Source of the DNA: Diphasiastrum complanatum
Lineage: Eukaryota > Streptophyta > Lycopodiopsida > Lycopodiales > Lycopodiaceae
Direction of reading: 5' to 3'
Assembly (NCBI GenBank): GCA_029204225.1
Contig: CM055111.1
Coordinates: forward strand, 29,858,790 to 29,922,789
Length of the DNA stretch: 64,000 nt
Position numbers and translations under genes: made by a program. The notes beneath the pieces are model-generated. The model saw only the letters and a program-made list of their open reading frames with translations, was not told where the DNA came from and did not search any database. Positions 32,672 through 43,837 of the stretch are shown piece after piece (position 1 is the stretch's first letter; each line of letters begins with the position of its first letter).

Positions 32672-35600
32672 ATGTCTTCAATGGGTTCATCCTTGTTGGA
32701 ACCAAGTGAAAGATTGACCACTTCAAATTATTCAATTTGGAAAATGAGGATGGAGTCCATCTTGATCCTTCAAGACGTGAAAGACATAGTTCTTGGCCTT
32801 GAAGAAGAACCACAAGTTCTTCAAGAGGTTCAAAAATACAAAAAGAGAGCTAGGATGGCTCTCCACTACATTAAGATGAATGTCTCTAATGAGATATTGA
32901 GGGAGATAGGTACTTGTACAAGAGCCAAAGAAGCTTGGGATTGTCTCAAGACTATCTATGAGGCTAAGAATACCTCTAGGCTTCTCACTCTTAGGAATCA
33001 AATCTTTCAAAGTAGCCAAAAGAGTGATGAGAGTGCATCTAGTTATGTTTTGAGAGTAAAAGATATTCATAGAGAGCTTGCTTGCATTGGTGATTCCATC
33101 AATCAAAATGAGCTAGTTCAAGTCATTCTCAATGGCTTGAGAAGTGAATTTAATAACCTTGTCCAATCCTATGCCATTAAGGAGGAGCTACCAAGTTTGG
33201 AGGCTCTCCAAAGTGTGCTAATTTCAGAAGAATCAAGACAAGAGTACAAGCTCTTGAGGATGGACAAGCTTTCTCTCACTCATAATGATGGCAAAGCTCT
33301 CTTTGCCAAGGATAAGCACAAAGAGAGGAGCAAGAACCAACATTAACAATCCTCAAGCAAGGACAAAGTCAAATCCAAAGACAAAGATGAGGAGGAAGAT
33401 GATTCCTCTAATGCTTCATCATCCAAGCTCAAGAAGAAGAAGAAGATCAAGTGCTTTTATTGTGGCAAGAAAGGTCATTATGCCACCAATTGCTTCAAAA
33501 AGAAGAATCAACTCAAGCAAGCCAATATTACCAATGAGAAGGAAGACACTATTGCAAGTGATAGAGAGGGATCTCTTATGGTCTCTACTTTCTCATCTAC
33601 TCCTTTCAAGAAGGACGGCCTATGGTATATTGATAGTGGAGCCTCTTCACATATGTGTAGCTCCAAGGACTCTTTCTCTTCTATTGCACCTTATGATGGA
33701 GTGAAGAAATCAATATACACTGCAAATGATTTTGAATGTCCTATTGAAGGCATAGGGAACATTCCCTTGAAGCTTGCATCCTCTAAAGTTCTTTCTCTCT
33801 CTGGAGTTCTTTATGTACCTAAGCTTACCAAGAATCTTATTAGTGTTGGCCAATTGCTTGATAATGGCCTTGATGTAAAATTCAATGTTGATACTTGCAC
33901 TATCAAGAAGAATGATGAGATACTTGCATTAGGATCTAGATTTGGTGGCATCTATAAACTAGATCCAAATGAGTATGTGAATGCTTGTAATGTTGCTCTT
34001 GTGAACAAGCTCTCTATGGAGGAATTATGGCATAGGAGGTTGGGACATCCCAACTACAAATCCATGCTCTCTATGATCAAAGAATCCAAAGCTATTGGCT
34101 TGCCAAAGTCATTCTCCAAGAAGATCAAGCCTTGTGAGGCTTGTGCTATTGCTAAATCTCACAAAAAGCCATTTACAAGATCTTCTATCAAAATCAAGCA
34201 TCCTTTGGAGTTAATTTACTCGGATGTGCATTTCTCATCAACTACAAGCAAGGCAAGAGCCACTTGTTTTGTTACTTTCATTGATGATTACACAAGATTC
34301 ACTTGGATATATCTTCTTGCTTCAAAATCTATGGTGTTTGATCATTTCCTTATTTTCAAAGCTTATGTAGAGAAGCAATTCTCATTCAAGATTAAAGCTC
34401 TTAGAAGTGATGGAGGTGGTGAATATATCTCCAATAAATTTCAAGATTTTTGTGAGCTTGAAGGCATTAAAAGAGAGTTTTCTTGTGCCTACTCTCCATC
34501 TCAAAATGGAGTGGCCAAGAGAAAGAATAGATCTCTATGTGAATGTGCAAAATCTATGAGAATTGAGGCATCTTTGCCCAAAGATTTTTGGGGAGAAGCC
34601 ATTAATTGTGCAAATTATCTTTGCAATAGGCTCCCACATATAGCTCTTGGAGGAAAGTCACCATATGAAATCTTATATTTGAAGAAGCCTAAGGTTGATC
34701 ACCTTAGAGTTTTTGGATGCTTATGCTTTGTCCATATTCCCTTGGAAAAAAGGAAGAAAGAAGATCCTAGTGCATGCAAAGGGATCATAGTTGGATACTC
34801 ACTCACCAAAAAGGCCTATAGAGTCTTTATACTCTCTACTTCTCAGGTTATTGAAAGTAGAGATGTCTTTCATGAAGATCAACTCATATTTTGAAGAGGC
34901 CGAGATCAAGAAATCTATGGATGCATCACCAATTATTGATTTTGAAGACAATCATGATGTGATGGGGTTGAGATTTGAAGAAGACTCTCCTCGGATTTTC
35001 TCACCAAGAAGATCCATGAGAGATAGATCCGAGCCTAAGAGGCTCTCATATGTTGACAAAGGCAAACAAGTGGATCTTGATTCCACTAATTATGTTTTTT
35101 ATGTCTCTCATGAAGAGCCAAAGAATGTACAAGGGGCACTCAATACCAAGGAGTGGTATGATGCCATGAAGCAAGAGTATGATGCATTGATCACCAACAA
35201 TACTTGGGAGCTTGTGGATCCTCCTTCCAACAAGCATGTGATTGGTTGCAAGTGGGTATTTCGGATCAAGTTCAATCATGATGGCACCATCAACAAGCAT
35301 AAAGCAAGATTATGTGCCAAAGGATTTGCTCAAATCCATGGTCTTGATTATGAGGAGACCTTTGCACCCGTTGCAAAGATGGTGACAATAAGAATTCTTA
35401 TTTCTCTTGCTTGTTTTTTCAAGTGGAAGGTGTTCTAATTAGATGTATCCAATGCTTTTTTAAATGGTTATCTTGAGGAGGAGATCTATATGGAACAACC
35501 TCAAGGATTCATCAAGGATGAGTCCAAAGTGTGCTTGCTGTTCAAAAGTCTTTATGGACTCAAGCAAGCACCAAGATCATGGTATTCAAGACTTAACTCT

Positions 35601-36647
35601 TTTCTTATCTCACTAGGATTTACTCTTAGTGACTATGATCCTTCCATGTATCTAAAGTTTGTTGATAGCAATATTGTCATTCTTCTAATTTATGTTGATG
35701 ACATTATTCTTTGTGGAAGTTGTATCAAGCTAGTTGATGAAACCAAGCTAGCACTTGGATGTGAGTTTAAAATGCAAAATCTAGGAGAGATACATTACAT
35801 CCTAGGCCTAGAAATTGATTTTTATGAAAATCATGTCTTTATATGCCAATCTAGATATGCTCACTCTATGTTGAAAAAATTCCATATGGAAAATTCTAAA
35901 AGCATAGATACTCCAATGGAGCAAATTGTAAAATATCCTAATAAAGGTGATGAAAGATCCTTTGAGGACATCACACTTTTTAGGAGTCTTGTAGGCTCCT
36001 TGATTTGGCTTACCATTACTAGGCCCGATCTTAGTTTTTGTGTGCACAAATTGAGTCAATTTATGCAAGATCCTAAGATCCATCATTGGAAGATGGCCAA
36101 GAGGATTCTAAGATATGTATCTTCATCTTGTGATTATGGTCTACTCTATAAAAGTGAAGATCTATCCATTATTGGCTACTCGGATTCGGACTTTGCAAGT
36201 GACAAGATGGATCGAAAGTCTATTAGTGCATACACTATCTTTCTTGGAGGCAATCTAATATCTTGGCTTCAAGATACTATACCTCTCTCTTCATGTGAGG
36301 CCGAGTACAAAGCACTCACTACAACTACCAAAGAAGTGCTTTGGATCAAGAGGTTATTAATGGAACTAAAGTGCATCAAGGAGGATGATCTACCAATGAT
36401 CAAGTGTGATAACATCTCGGCCCAAGCTCTTGACAATAATCCCATATTTCATGCAAGAAGCAAGCACATAGAAGTGGCACACCATTTTGTGAGAGAAAAG
36501 CTTATTGGAGGAGAAATCTATTTGGAGCATGTCAACTCGTCCTCTTGTATTGCCGATCTACTCACCAAGCCTTTGAGCAAAAGTGCTTTCATCAAGCATA
36601 GATCTAATCTTGGAGTTATATCAAGATCAATGCTCAAATCTTCATAG
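32672..36647 (+). pseudogene. Copia gag-pol polyprotein with two stops and one frameshift
   Basis: The start ATG (32,672) opens MSSMGSSLLEPSERLTTSNY. Gag (UBN2 type) runs to about 33,340, where a TAA replaces what is probably a CAA codon. The same frame continues with the zinc knuckle CFYCGKKGHYATNCFKKK (33,451-33,505), protease YIDSGASSHMCSS (33,629), GAG-pre-integrase ELWHRRLGHPNYKSM (34,024), and integrase with YSDVHFS, LRSDGGGEYIS and SQNGVAKRKNRS. A frameshift at about 34,880 moves to the next frame. RT follows with WVFRIKFNHDGTINKHKARL and a stop after WKVF (35,436-35,438) in place of the usual His/Gln, then LDVSNAFLNG, KQAPRSWYSRL, IYVDDIILCG (the YVDD active site, 35,690), and RNase H with YSDSDFA, CEAEYKAL and HVNSSSCIADLLTKPL, ending at 36,647. 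The product would be a particle protein plus replication enzymes. Only these three lesions separate it from an intact frame. Confidence 0.95.
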
Positions 36648-36664
36648 ATAATTTTTAGGAGGAG

Positions 36665-37402
36665 TGTGAAGAATTGAAAAAGATTATCTATGTTAGATAT
36701 AGGGGTCTTATGTTTTTTACATCAAGCATCTAGGTGTAGGATGTTGATAGGAATAAATTTGGCATAGATGGCAAATTATGCATTTCCACTTGTAATGCCA
36801 CTATTGAGCCAAAATAGAGTAAGAGGCTAAACACTTGATAATTAGAGTGTAGACAAGTGTAAAGTTTTTGTTTGATGAATTCCAAGAGGTCCAATAGGAT
36901 TTAGAGGTGGAACCTTGTGGGGTCCAATAGGAAATTGAGGTGTGCTTGAATATAGTCCAATAGAATTAAGAGGTGTATAGATCAATGATCCAATAGGATC
37001 AAGAGGTGACAAAATATGGTCCAATCATAGTTAAGCATAGTGGTAGCTCGTGGACCTACTAGTATCACTGTACTCCTCATTTTGAAGTCAATTTGATTTG
37101 GTGATTTCATGGATTTTGTGAGTTATTGGATTTCTAGCTTTCTCTCTCTACCCGAGAGCTCATGATGCATTTTCTCTCTCTACCCGAGGAGAGCAGCTTG
37201 TTTTTACTTAGATTATTTTTTGAATACTTCCCACACGTGTGAGTGAGAGTTTGAAATGATTGAATGCATGTAGTAGTGTGTTTTTGCCATAGGATTCAAG
37301 ATTGATCTTGAATCTCAATCTAGTCTTGATCTTGGTGCATCTACACACCTTAGGAGATCACAAGTACATGTAGTGGACAGTCCACACGTGTGAAATCCAA
37401 CC
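36665..37402 (+). repeat. 3' LTR of the complete copia element
   Basis: 738 bp, matching the 5' LTR with about 13 substitutions and no length change. The last base is C, where the 5' copy has A. Confidence 0.95.
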
Positions 37403-37870
37403 ATTACTGCATCTTGATCGTCTATGACAGATCCGACAGCGGCCATTTGCCTTAGCAGGTTCTTGAATTGATTAATGTGATTCTATAGAGAATCACCATT
37501 CGCCATCTTGAGGGAGTAGAATTTCTTCCTGAGATGTAGCTTGGAAACTATATCTCACACTTCGTATAGTGTGCTCAAGATGTCCTAGACTTCTTTCAAT
37601 GTCTGGGCCTCGGATACGTGGCCGATCTGGGTATCCGTGATGTTGAGGATGATCAGCGCGAAATCCTTTCCATCCTTCAGCTTCCATCTAGCAATTGCTG
37701 CATCGTCTGCTTGGGGTTTCCCTTCTACACCTGTAACAACGTCATACAATTATTTAGCCATTAGTGTTGTTTTCATCTTAAATTTTCACAGATGGTAATT
37801 GGCTCCATCAAGCTTGTCCATGACAGGACTGGCTTTCCCTTGGGAATCCATGTGGAAAAATTTGTCCAAG
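37403..37870 (-). pseudogene. Older copia element: gag N-terminal part (left part of a split element)
   Basis: On the minus strand from about 37,850 the sequence reads MDSQGKASPVMDKLDGANYH, then a stop-bearing gag (ARWKLKDGKDF, LIILNITDTQIGHVSEA, with a frameshift near 37,690 and in-frame stops). It ends LLRQMAAVGSVIDDQDAVM, which continues logically at 31,170 (LLTSLPSSYDSWVM) across the inserted element. It is a typical copia UBN2 gag. Confidence 0.85.
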
Positions 37871-37993
37871 TGATAGGAAAAACTATCAGTGACTTAAGTA
37901 TGAAAATCTGACACAGAAAATACAGAACAAGAAAACAATTACTCTATTGGCTAGTAGAGTGTTGTATTGTGGAAGCTTATCAGGCTACGAAAA

Positions 37994-38470
37994 CGAGCTC
38001 TGATATCATGTTGGTGAAAGAGGGTGTGTCATGTGTGAGAAACGAAGATAGCTTGAAAATGAAAAATGAACACGAAAAGAAACGAAACACGAACGATAAA
38101 CGAACTCGAACGGAAAGTGTTCGTGCGTAGCGGAATTAGCTATATGACTCGTTCCTAAGTATGACTATGCCTATCAGAGACGAACAGAACGTTAGTGATA
38201 AGCAAACAGATGGAAGGAAGGGTGGTGGTGGTGGTGACAACGGTAGATGGTGTGGGCGATAGGCATGAAAATGGATGCAGATGTTGTGACAAGAGGGCTA
38301 GTTGAAGGAGGAGATTGATTTCCAAATACTTGTGCTTTTCTTTCTGAAGGATCTTCATCGTGACTCGGGTACTTCTTCTAATCGAGTTGCTTTGGATTGC
38401 CCATCTGTCTTCTTAGCCTTGTCGTTGTCGTCTTTGGGTTTGTGACCTTGGCTATCGATCTTGCTGATGT
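37994..38470 (-). repeat. Primer site and 5' LTR of the older copia element
   Basis: On the minus strand, CTCTTTCACCAACA ends an LTR and TGATATCAGAGCTCG (38,008-37,994) is its primer site, one base changed from TGGTATCAGAGC. The LTR extends upward from 38,009. Its outer end is not clear but lies before the plus-strand copia scrap at about 38,480. Confidence 0.6.
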
Positions 38471-38479
38471 TGTTGCTGG

Positions 38480-38650
38480 TAGCGTAATTGCTTCAGTGTA
38501 TCCAAGCAAATCCAATGCAAGTAGAGTATGATGCATTAGAAGAAAATCATACTTGGAATCTTGTAAATCTTCCAAGAGGGAAGAAGCCACTTGCATGTAA
38601 GTGGATTTATAGAATAAAGTACAATCAAGATGGATCAGTGTATACTGTCA
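38480..38650 (+). pseudogene. Ty1/copia RT N-terminal scrap
   Basis: A frame of about 55 residues reads ANPMQVEYDALEENHTWNLV, then LPRGKKPLACKWIYRIKYNQDGSV. This is the start of the copia RT domain (the W.LV.LP.GKK....WI..IK motif). It ends at about 38,648 in unrelated DNA. Confidence 0.85.
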
Positions 38651-39359
38651 ACGGACTAGGAATGTTGACGCGGACAAGGACGTCGCAAATTCTCTCACTT
38701 CGCATTTTATGTGAAGTGGTTTTCTCTCACTTTGCAAATTTTGGGAAGTGGTTGGGAACATTCCTCGTTCAAAATAGACGACCTTTGGCATTTTCTCTCT
38801 CTTCGGGATTTTGCGAAAAAAGTCGAAGGTGCCCTAAAACAGTTCAACTCTTGAAAGTAGATAACCTTCGGGAAGTTTCTCTCTTCGCCTTTTTACGAAA
38901 AAGTCGAAGGTGTTAAAAGTAGTTGAACTTTGAACTATGCCTAAGTGTCGCATTTCATGGAAATGCAAAAAAGCCGACACTGTAGAAAACATAGTTCATT
39001 TCTGTAGATTGTCACGACACCTAGTAATGTATTTCTGCAGACTTGTTCTAAATGCTAATTTCGTGGAAGTCCTTGAAGATGGCCAAGTCTTCAATGATTT
39101 CAAATTATTGAACTTAACATCTGAACTTGAAATTATGATAGGATTGGTTATCCTTTGCTGGAGATCAGCCGGAAGCCGTTGTAGACATTCTTCAAGTAAA
39201 TTGGCTATCTAAGTTTGTGATTTTTGCAGACATCAGATGAGCAGACATAGAACCAAAGTTGGTTTCACCTGACCCTAGATCAATGATCAATAAACGTGCA
39301 GGAAGAATCATGAAATAGAAATTAGTCATTCACCAAGGAGACAACTATGGGCTTAATTT
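38651..39359. other. Non-coding stretch with CTTCG-type repeats
   Basis: No protein family is recognised. Between 38,680 and 38,920 short motifs such as cttcgc, gtcgaagg, accttcgg and cgaaaaagtcgaagg recur. They resemble those in the gypsy leader at 27,850-28,460 but with different spacing. The segment may be an LTR: it starts TGTCAACGG at about 38,645 and is followed by copia-type sequences, but no matching partner was found. Confidence 0.3.
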
Positions 39360-39640
39360 CCAACAATTACCACTTACAAGTGGAATTACATCAAACTAGA
39401 CAAACTAGAATTGTGAAATTTCAACACTCCTCACAATCTAGCTAGTTGATAACATAGCTTTACTAATTAAGCCAAGGGTTGATCTGAGCTTTAGAAATGC
39501 AGCCTTTTGAAGAGGTTTTTGTCAATATATAGGCAATGAATTCTTCACTTAGAACATGCTCCAATGATATCTCCTTAGCTTGGACTTTCTCCCTTACAAA
39601 ATGGGAATAAAGATACAAACTTGTGATCTCTTCAAGTGGA
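39360..39640 (-). pseudogene. Copia RNase H end, purine tract and LTR start
   Basis: On the minus strand from about 39,640 the pieces read HFVREKVQAKEISLEHVLSE-like residues and a T-K-T remnant of the ADILTKPL motif, with several stops. A purine tract (gattgtgaggag) follows, then TGTTGAAATTTCACAATTC at about 39,427 as the 3' LTR start. The LTR runs to lower coordinates and its end was not found. Confidence 0.7.
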
Positions 39641-39687
39641 ACATCAAATCATTTATGAGAAAGACCTATCCAAAATACAAACTTGAT

Positions 39688-39843
39688 GGGGCCCACACGA
39701 GCTAATGGAGCTCCTAGAATCATAGGGATGAGCATATAAGCAACTGTGGCATATGACAACTATCCTAGGGCCCATGCGAGCTAATGGAGCTCCTAGCATC
39801 ATAGGGATGAGCATATAAGCAGATGTGGCATATGACAACTATC
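39688..39843. repeat. 80-bp tandem duplication
   Basis: Two nearly identical units start at 39,688 and 39,768. Each carries gggccca, gagctaatggagctccta and the tatgacaactatc end. They differ at a handful of bases. Confidence 0.9.
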
Positions 39844-40773
39844 ACCATCCAATGTTGGTGGCTTCATGAGAGCATGCACCATCCAACAACCTTATGGCCT
39901 TGGGTGGTGGTGGTGGCCCCATAATTGCATAGATGCGATATGTCACCCGATGTTAAAATTTGACAAGTTTGATGTTTTCCATGTTGCATGTGATGCAATT
40001 TCGACATACATCTTTATCAACATTGATGTACTTCATATGATGTTTGGTGCTACCTAGAACTCTACAAAACATAGCTTTCAAAGTATGAAAACTACCACGC
40101 ATATTCCAAATAGGTTATTCAATTCTAAGTGTGAGTTGTTTGACTTCACAACATTCATATAATGCAACTACTTTTATAACTATAACAATTAGCTCTACAA
40201 GCTTGTGAGCATGTGAGGTGCATGACATTGCACCATTTTTTTAATGCACTACCATTAAAACTCTTGCCATTACTTTTTGGTGGCTTTGAATTTATAACAT
40301 TCTTGTGACTCAACTAATATCACAACTCTTACAATCATTTCTCTACAAAGTTGCAAGCATGGCTTGAATCAAGCCATGGTTGCTTCCAGCAAGGTGCTTC
40401 CTCCAATAGCCATCTTATAAATGTTGTCACACAAAAAAACTTAGTTGATGCGCATTTTTTAAGCTGCCAATTTAATAGATTGTGGCACATGAGCCACTAA
40501 TGTTTAGAATAAAGTTTTACCTTCAACAAATTAAAGAGGGCTTTGAGGGATTTAAAATATTTTATGCCCTTCAAATACATTCTAGAAGGCCTTCTACATG
40601 CCAATGCAATGTCGAATTTCAATTCACAAGGGTGAGTTCCCATCGTCTAATTAGTCTAAATGCCATCCTAACCCTAGGGAATGGTTGTAAAGTTATTTTG
40701 GGCTAAACTCTTTACCATTGTTGCAATGCGTGTAACCTAGGAGTTGGGTTCGGGCTATTTTTTTGTTAAGTTC
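39844..40773. other. Gene-free stretch
   Basis: I see no recognisable gene, only short reading frames with no family resemblance. It leads into the inverted-repeat unit at 40,774. Confidence 0.4.
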
Positions 40774-41098
40774 CAGTGCTCGCAAAAAACCTGACTTTTA
40801 AAATTATATATCACGTACTAAATTTATAGTTGTAGGTTATTAAAGCCTACTAATCTAGAGGGCTAATACTTTTTTAACTTGTTGTAAACAAAAATTGTAG
40901 TTTTTAATCTGCTAAAAAAGGGCATTAGACTTATAAGCTATAACTAAGCAAGGGCCTCAATGCAGCCTTCACCCTTCAACAGCCTCGGGCCCTTCAATGA
41001 CCGGTTCAGCCTTCAGCCTCTCTCTCTCTCTCTCTCAACCCACATTATTGCTATTTTTTATGTGAAACCTTTAAAAAACCCTAAAAGATAAAAAACAG

Positions 41099-41142
<44 letters not shown>

Positions 41143-41372
41143 ATGCACGCCTCTTCTTCTCTCTCTTGCCCTCTTATACCTTTCTCTCTTTCTAAAAACT
41201 TCTATTTCGATGAATTTCTAAAGTCATATGTTCTCTCTCTAGAAATTCCTGAATGCACATGTCATTTTAAATCCATTTCAAATGCATTTCAAATGCCCTT
41301 CAAATAAGTTTTAGGGCAACCGTGGACCAATGAGGATAGACAAAACCCTTTTTGTCTATCATTGCCCACTCA

Positions 41373-41421
<49 letters not shown>

Positions 41422-41668
41422 ATGGCCTTCTTCGGCCTCTCTCTACTCTCCTCTCTTCTTCTCTCTCTCTCAAAGGCCCTTCAAAGACCACTTTAGCCTT
41501 CTTTTCTCTCTCTCTCTCTCTCTCTCTCATATGGATGTTGAAACATTGTTATTCAATTGTTAAAACTAGGATCACTAGGTCTTTTTAGCCCGACTTTGAA
41601 ACAAACCTACAAATTTTAATAGTAGTAGGTTTTTTGTAGGTTAAGAAAATGTTTTTTTGCGAGCACTG
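40774..41668. mobile_element. Candidate non-autonomous DNA element bounded by 16-bp perfect inverted repeats
   Basis: The left end is CAGTGCTCGCAAAAAA and the right end is its exact reverse complement, TTTTTTGCGAGCACTG (41,653-41,668). Looser inverted similarity continues inward: a TAAAATT block, a TTGTAGGTT block and a GGGCTAA block occur in order on both sides. CAGTG termini recall hAT-type elements. No matching 8-bp flanks were found (ttaagttc against ctagcaag), so insertion as a unit is not proven. There is no transposase inside; most of the interior is CT microsatellite. Confidence 0.45.
41100..41530. repeat. CT/TC microsatellite cluster
   Basis: Long CT dinucleotide tracts lie at about 41,106-41,140, 41,376-41,419 and 41,500-41,528, all inside the inverted-repeat unit. 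Reading frames across them encode only Ser-Leu or Arg-Glu repeats and are not genes. Confidence 0.95.
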
Positions 41669-42072
41669 CTAGCAAGTGCTTACCAACAATGCAGCTGCAT
41701 GTGTAAGTTGTAACCTACGAGGGGCTGAATTCAGGGTGATTTTGAGTCAAACATGGCATACCCTCAACCATGATTAAGAGTGCATGCACTCAAAGGGCCC
41801 ACCCTCCTCCTGCCATGGATGTGTAACTTAGGGCCTGAATTCAAACTTTTGCCAAGTCATAAAAATATGACATTGGCACAATCAACCATGACTAAAGAGA
41901 ATGCCCTAAGCCCCAACCGCCCCCCCCCCCCCTTGGAAGATGGAGAAGCCTCCACCATGCTGGGAGAGATCATGAGTCCAAATCTCAACCATACTCCATC
42001 CTCCAATGAGGGTGAGCCCACATGCATCATTGGTCAGGCATCAGAACGTGCTCTCCTCAAAAATACATTCTG

Positions 42073-42199
42073 ATACACACCTGTGGTGGTAGAGAGTTAT
42101 TGGTTTGGTTTGGTGTGTGGTGTGGTGGTAGAGAGTTATGTGTGGGATTGACAAACCAGGTTTAAACCCCCACCCACACATGGCTGGTGTCAAAAAAAG
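42073..42199 (+). mobile_element. tRNA-derived SINE (about 127 bp) with 9-bp target duplication
   Basis: The unit has an A-box-like tggtggtagagag, a B-box-like aggtttaaaccccc about 35 bp later, and a short A-rich 3' end (caaaaaaag). It is flanked by perfect 9-bp direct repeats TACATTCTG (42,064-42,072 and 42,200-42,208). A GTGTGGTGGTAGAGAGTTAT-like block occurs twice near its start. These are the marks of a Pol III-transcribed SINE, perhaps of the plant Au type (inference). Confidence 0.7.
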
Positions 42200-42208
42200 T
42201 ACATTCTG

Positions 42209-43837
42209 GAAGAGCCACCTATCATAATATCATCTCTGATGAAGACAAAAGGTTAGAGTGTGGGTCCTTGAAGTCAGCACCTTAGCACATTCTTCACATT
42301 CCACCACACCCACGTTCTAGGTGCTGTGCTCTCTTTATTCTGGCCATTCCCATCCCCAATTATGCTGTCCTTATTGGTGCTTTGCTTTTTTTTGCTGCCC
42401 AGCAGCTGTCCTTAGGTGATGGCAAAAGACAAAGCACCTCACTCCTGTTTGTCCCACTCAGTCAGGAATCTTGAGACAATGCAAGAAAAAGGGTTGTGCA
42501 TCAAGGATCTTGAGACCATGCACAGGAAGGGTGGTTGTGCATATTCCTAATGGTGGCTGAGGGTGCAAAGATGGGCCTACACCCTTGCCAAGACGACCTT
42601 AGATTCAAATTTTCTGCTTAAGAATTTGGGCTTATGATAGATTGTCGCTTGTGTGCCTTGTGACTAGTTATATTATATGCTTTGTATTCTGTTAAAGAAT
42701 GATCCATGTCTTTTAAATAGTTCAAAAGAAACACTTACCAGTTAACTTTAGGGCCGACCTTTTTATCTAGATTTTTTATTGTCCAGGTGAAGCTTCATAA
42801 GCATTGCTCCATGGTGAAGAACAAGCTGTGATCCACCTGGCCGATCACTAAGCTCACTTTAATGGTTGTCAAGATTCCACTAGTTTTTACTTTTTCTTGA
42901 TATTTTAAATTTATTGTTATGAAGAAGAATCAGTACTAGAGACTTTGAGCCAATTTGGTCCTTTTGTGAAATTTGCACAACTAGTTTGCATTCTGGATTT
43001 TGGATTTACTAGGATAACCCATTGGGCCTTAATGTTTCTACTGAGAAGAGAACAAACAACTACTGTTAAAAGATTAAGCTTGTTCTATCACTATAAGCCA
43101 AAATTGCTAAATGTACCACAAGCCCATGATGAATGATCTTTGGCCAGAAAAACAACTTGATTGCAATACAGAATTCTTACTTCAATCCACTGCAAAAATT
43201 AATCAGTCAACTTTGAACACAAAAATCAGCCATAGCTCAAGCTCTTTTTCATGCACACTTTACTAGCAGCTGATCTTTCTGGATTTTTTCAGATGCAAGC
43301 TTCGTGCGAACATACAAGTTGATTTCCTGCAAAAAGCCGTGCCATGCATTGTCACATATGCTAAAAAGGCCCAGCTATTAACTCTTGCGAATTCTCAAAA
43401 GTCTCAAACTCAACAGACAATCTTCTGCAATGGAAAAGATTTTACATATATAGGTGTATGGTAAAACAATTAAATGGAAATAAATCGGCAGCTTCTTTAT
43501 ATCCTTTTAACCTATGATAACCACAAAAAGATTCCCTACAACTCTCAAAGCCATTGTGATCTGTTGGCTCCAACTTCCATTGTCCTTCCAATTTGGCAGG
43601 ATTGCTTGTTTCTGAGGTGATTCAGTTGCTATATGCGAAAACCAGGACAGAACACTGCAGAGCAACTAAGGAAATTTGACCACCATGCAAGAAACCCATC
43701 ACAACATCGTACAAACAACTCATTCCAGTCTACTGCTTTCAGTCAAACGAATCAAATGAAGCTGAACAACAGAAAGCAGTGCTGTCTGTCGGCATATTGC
43801 CCAAAGTTTCTTCTAATTTTCAAATAATCCGATGGAA
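42209..43837. other. Intergenic DNA downstream of the receptor kinase
   Basis: I see no coding domain. The right part (roughly 43,500-43,837) probably includes the kinase mRNA 3' untranslated region; no polyadenylation signal stands out. Confidence 0.4.

Larger units (their letters stand above)
31178..37402 (+). mobile_element. Nearly intact Ty1/copia element with two LTRs, inserted in an older copia
   Basis: The LTRs at 31,178-31,915 and 36,665-37,402 are the same length (738 bp) and differ at about 13 positions by eye, so the insertion is fairly recent. Primer site TGGTATCAGAGCC starts at 31,916; a purine tract (tttttaggaggag) precedes the 3' LTR. One coding region spans gag to RNase H with few lesions. 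The element interrupts the gag of a minus-strand copia (31,177/37,403). The flanking pentamers gcagt and attac do not match, and the last LTR base is C rather than A, so the 3' junction has probably been altered. Confidence 0.95.

Noticed and set aside
41300-41588. Ser/Leu- or Arg/Glu-repeat reading frames
   Set aside because: They are translations of CT/GA microsatellites.
40771-41690. Calling the inverted-repeat unit a definite hAT transposon
   Set aside because: No 8-bp target duplication and no transposase; left as a candidate.
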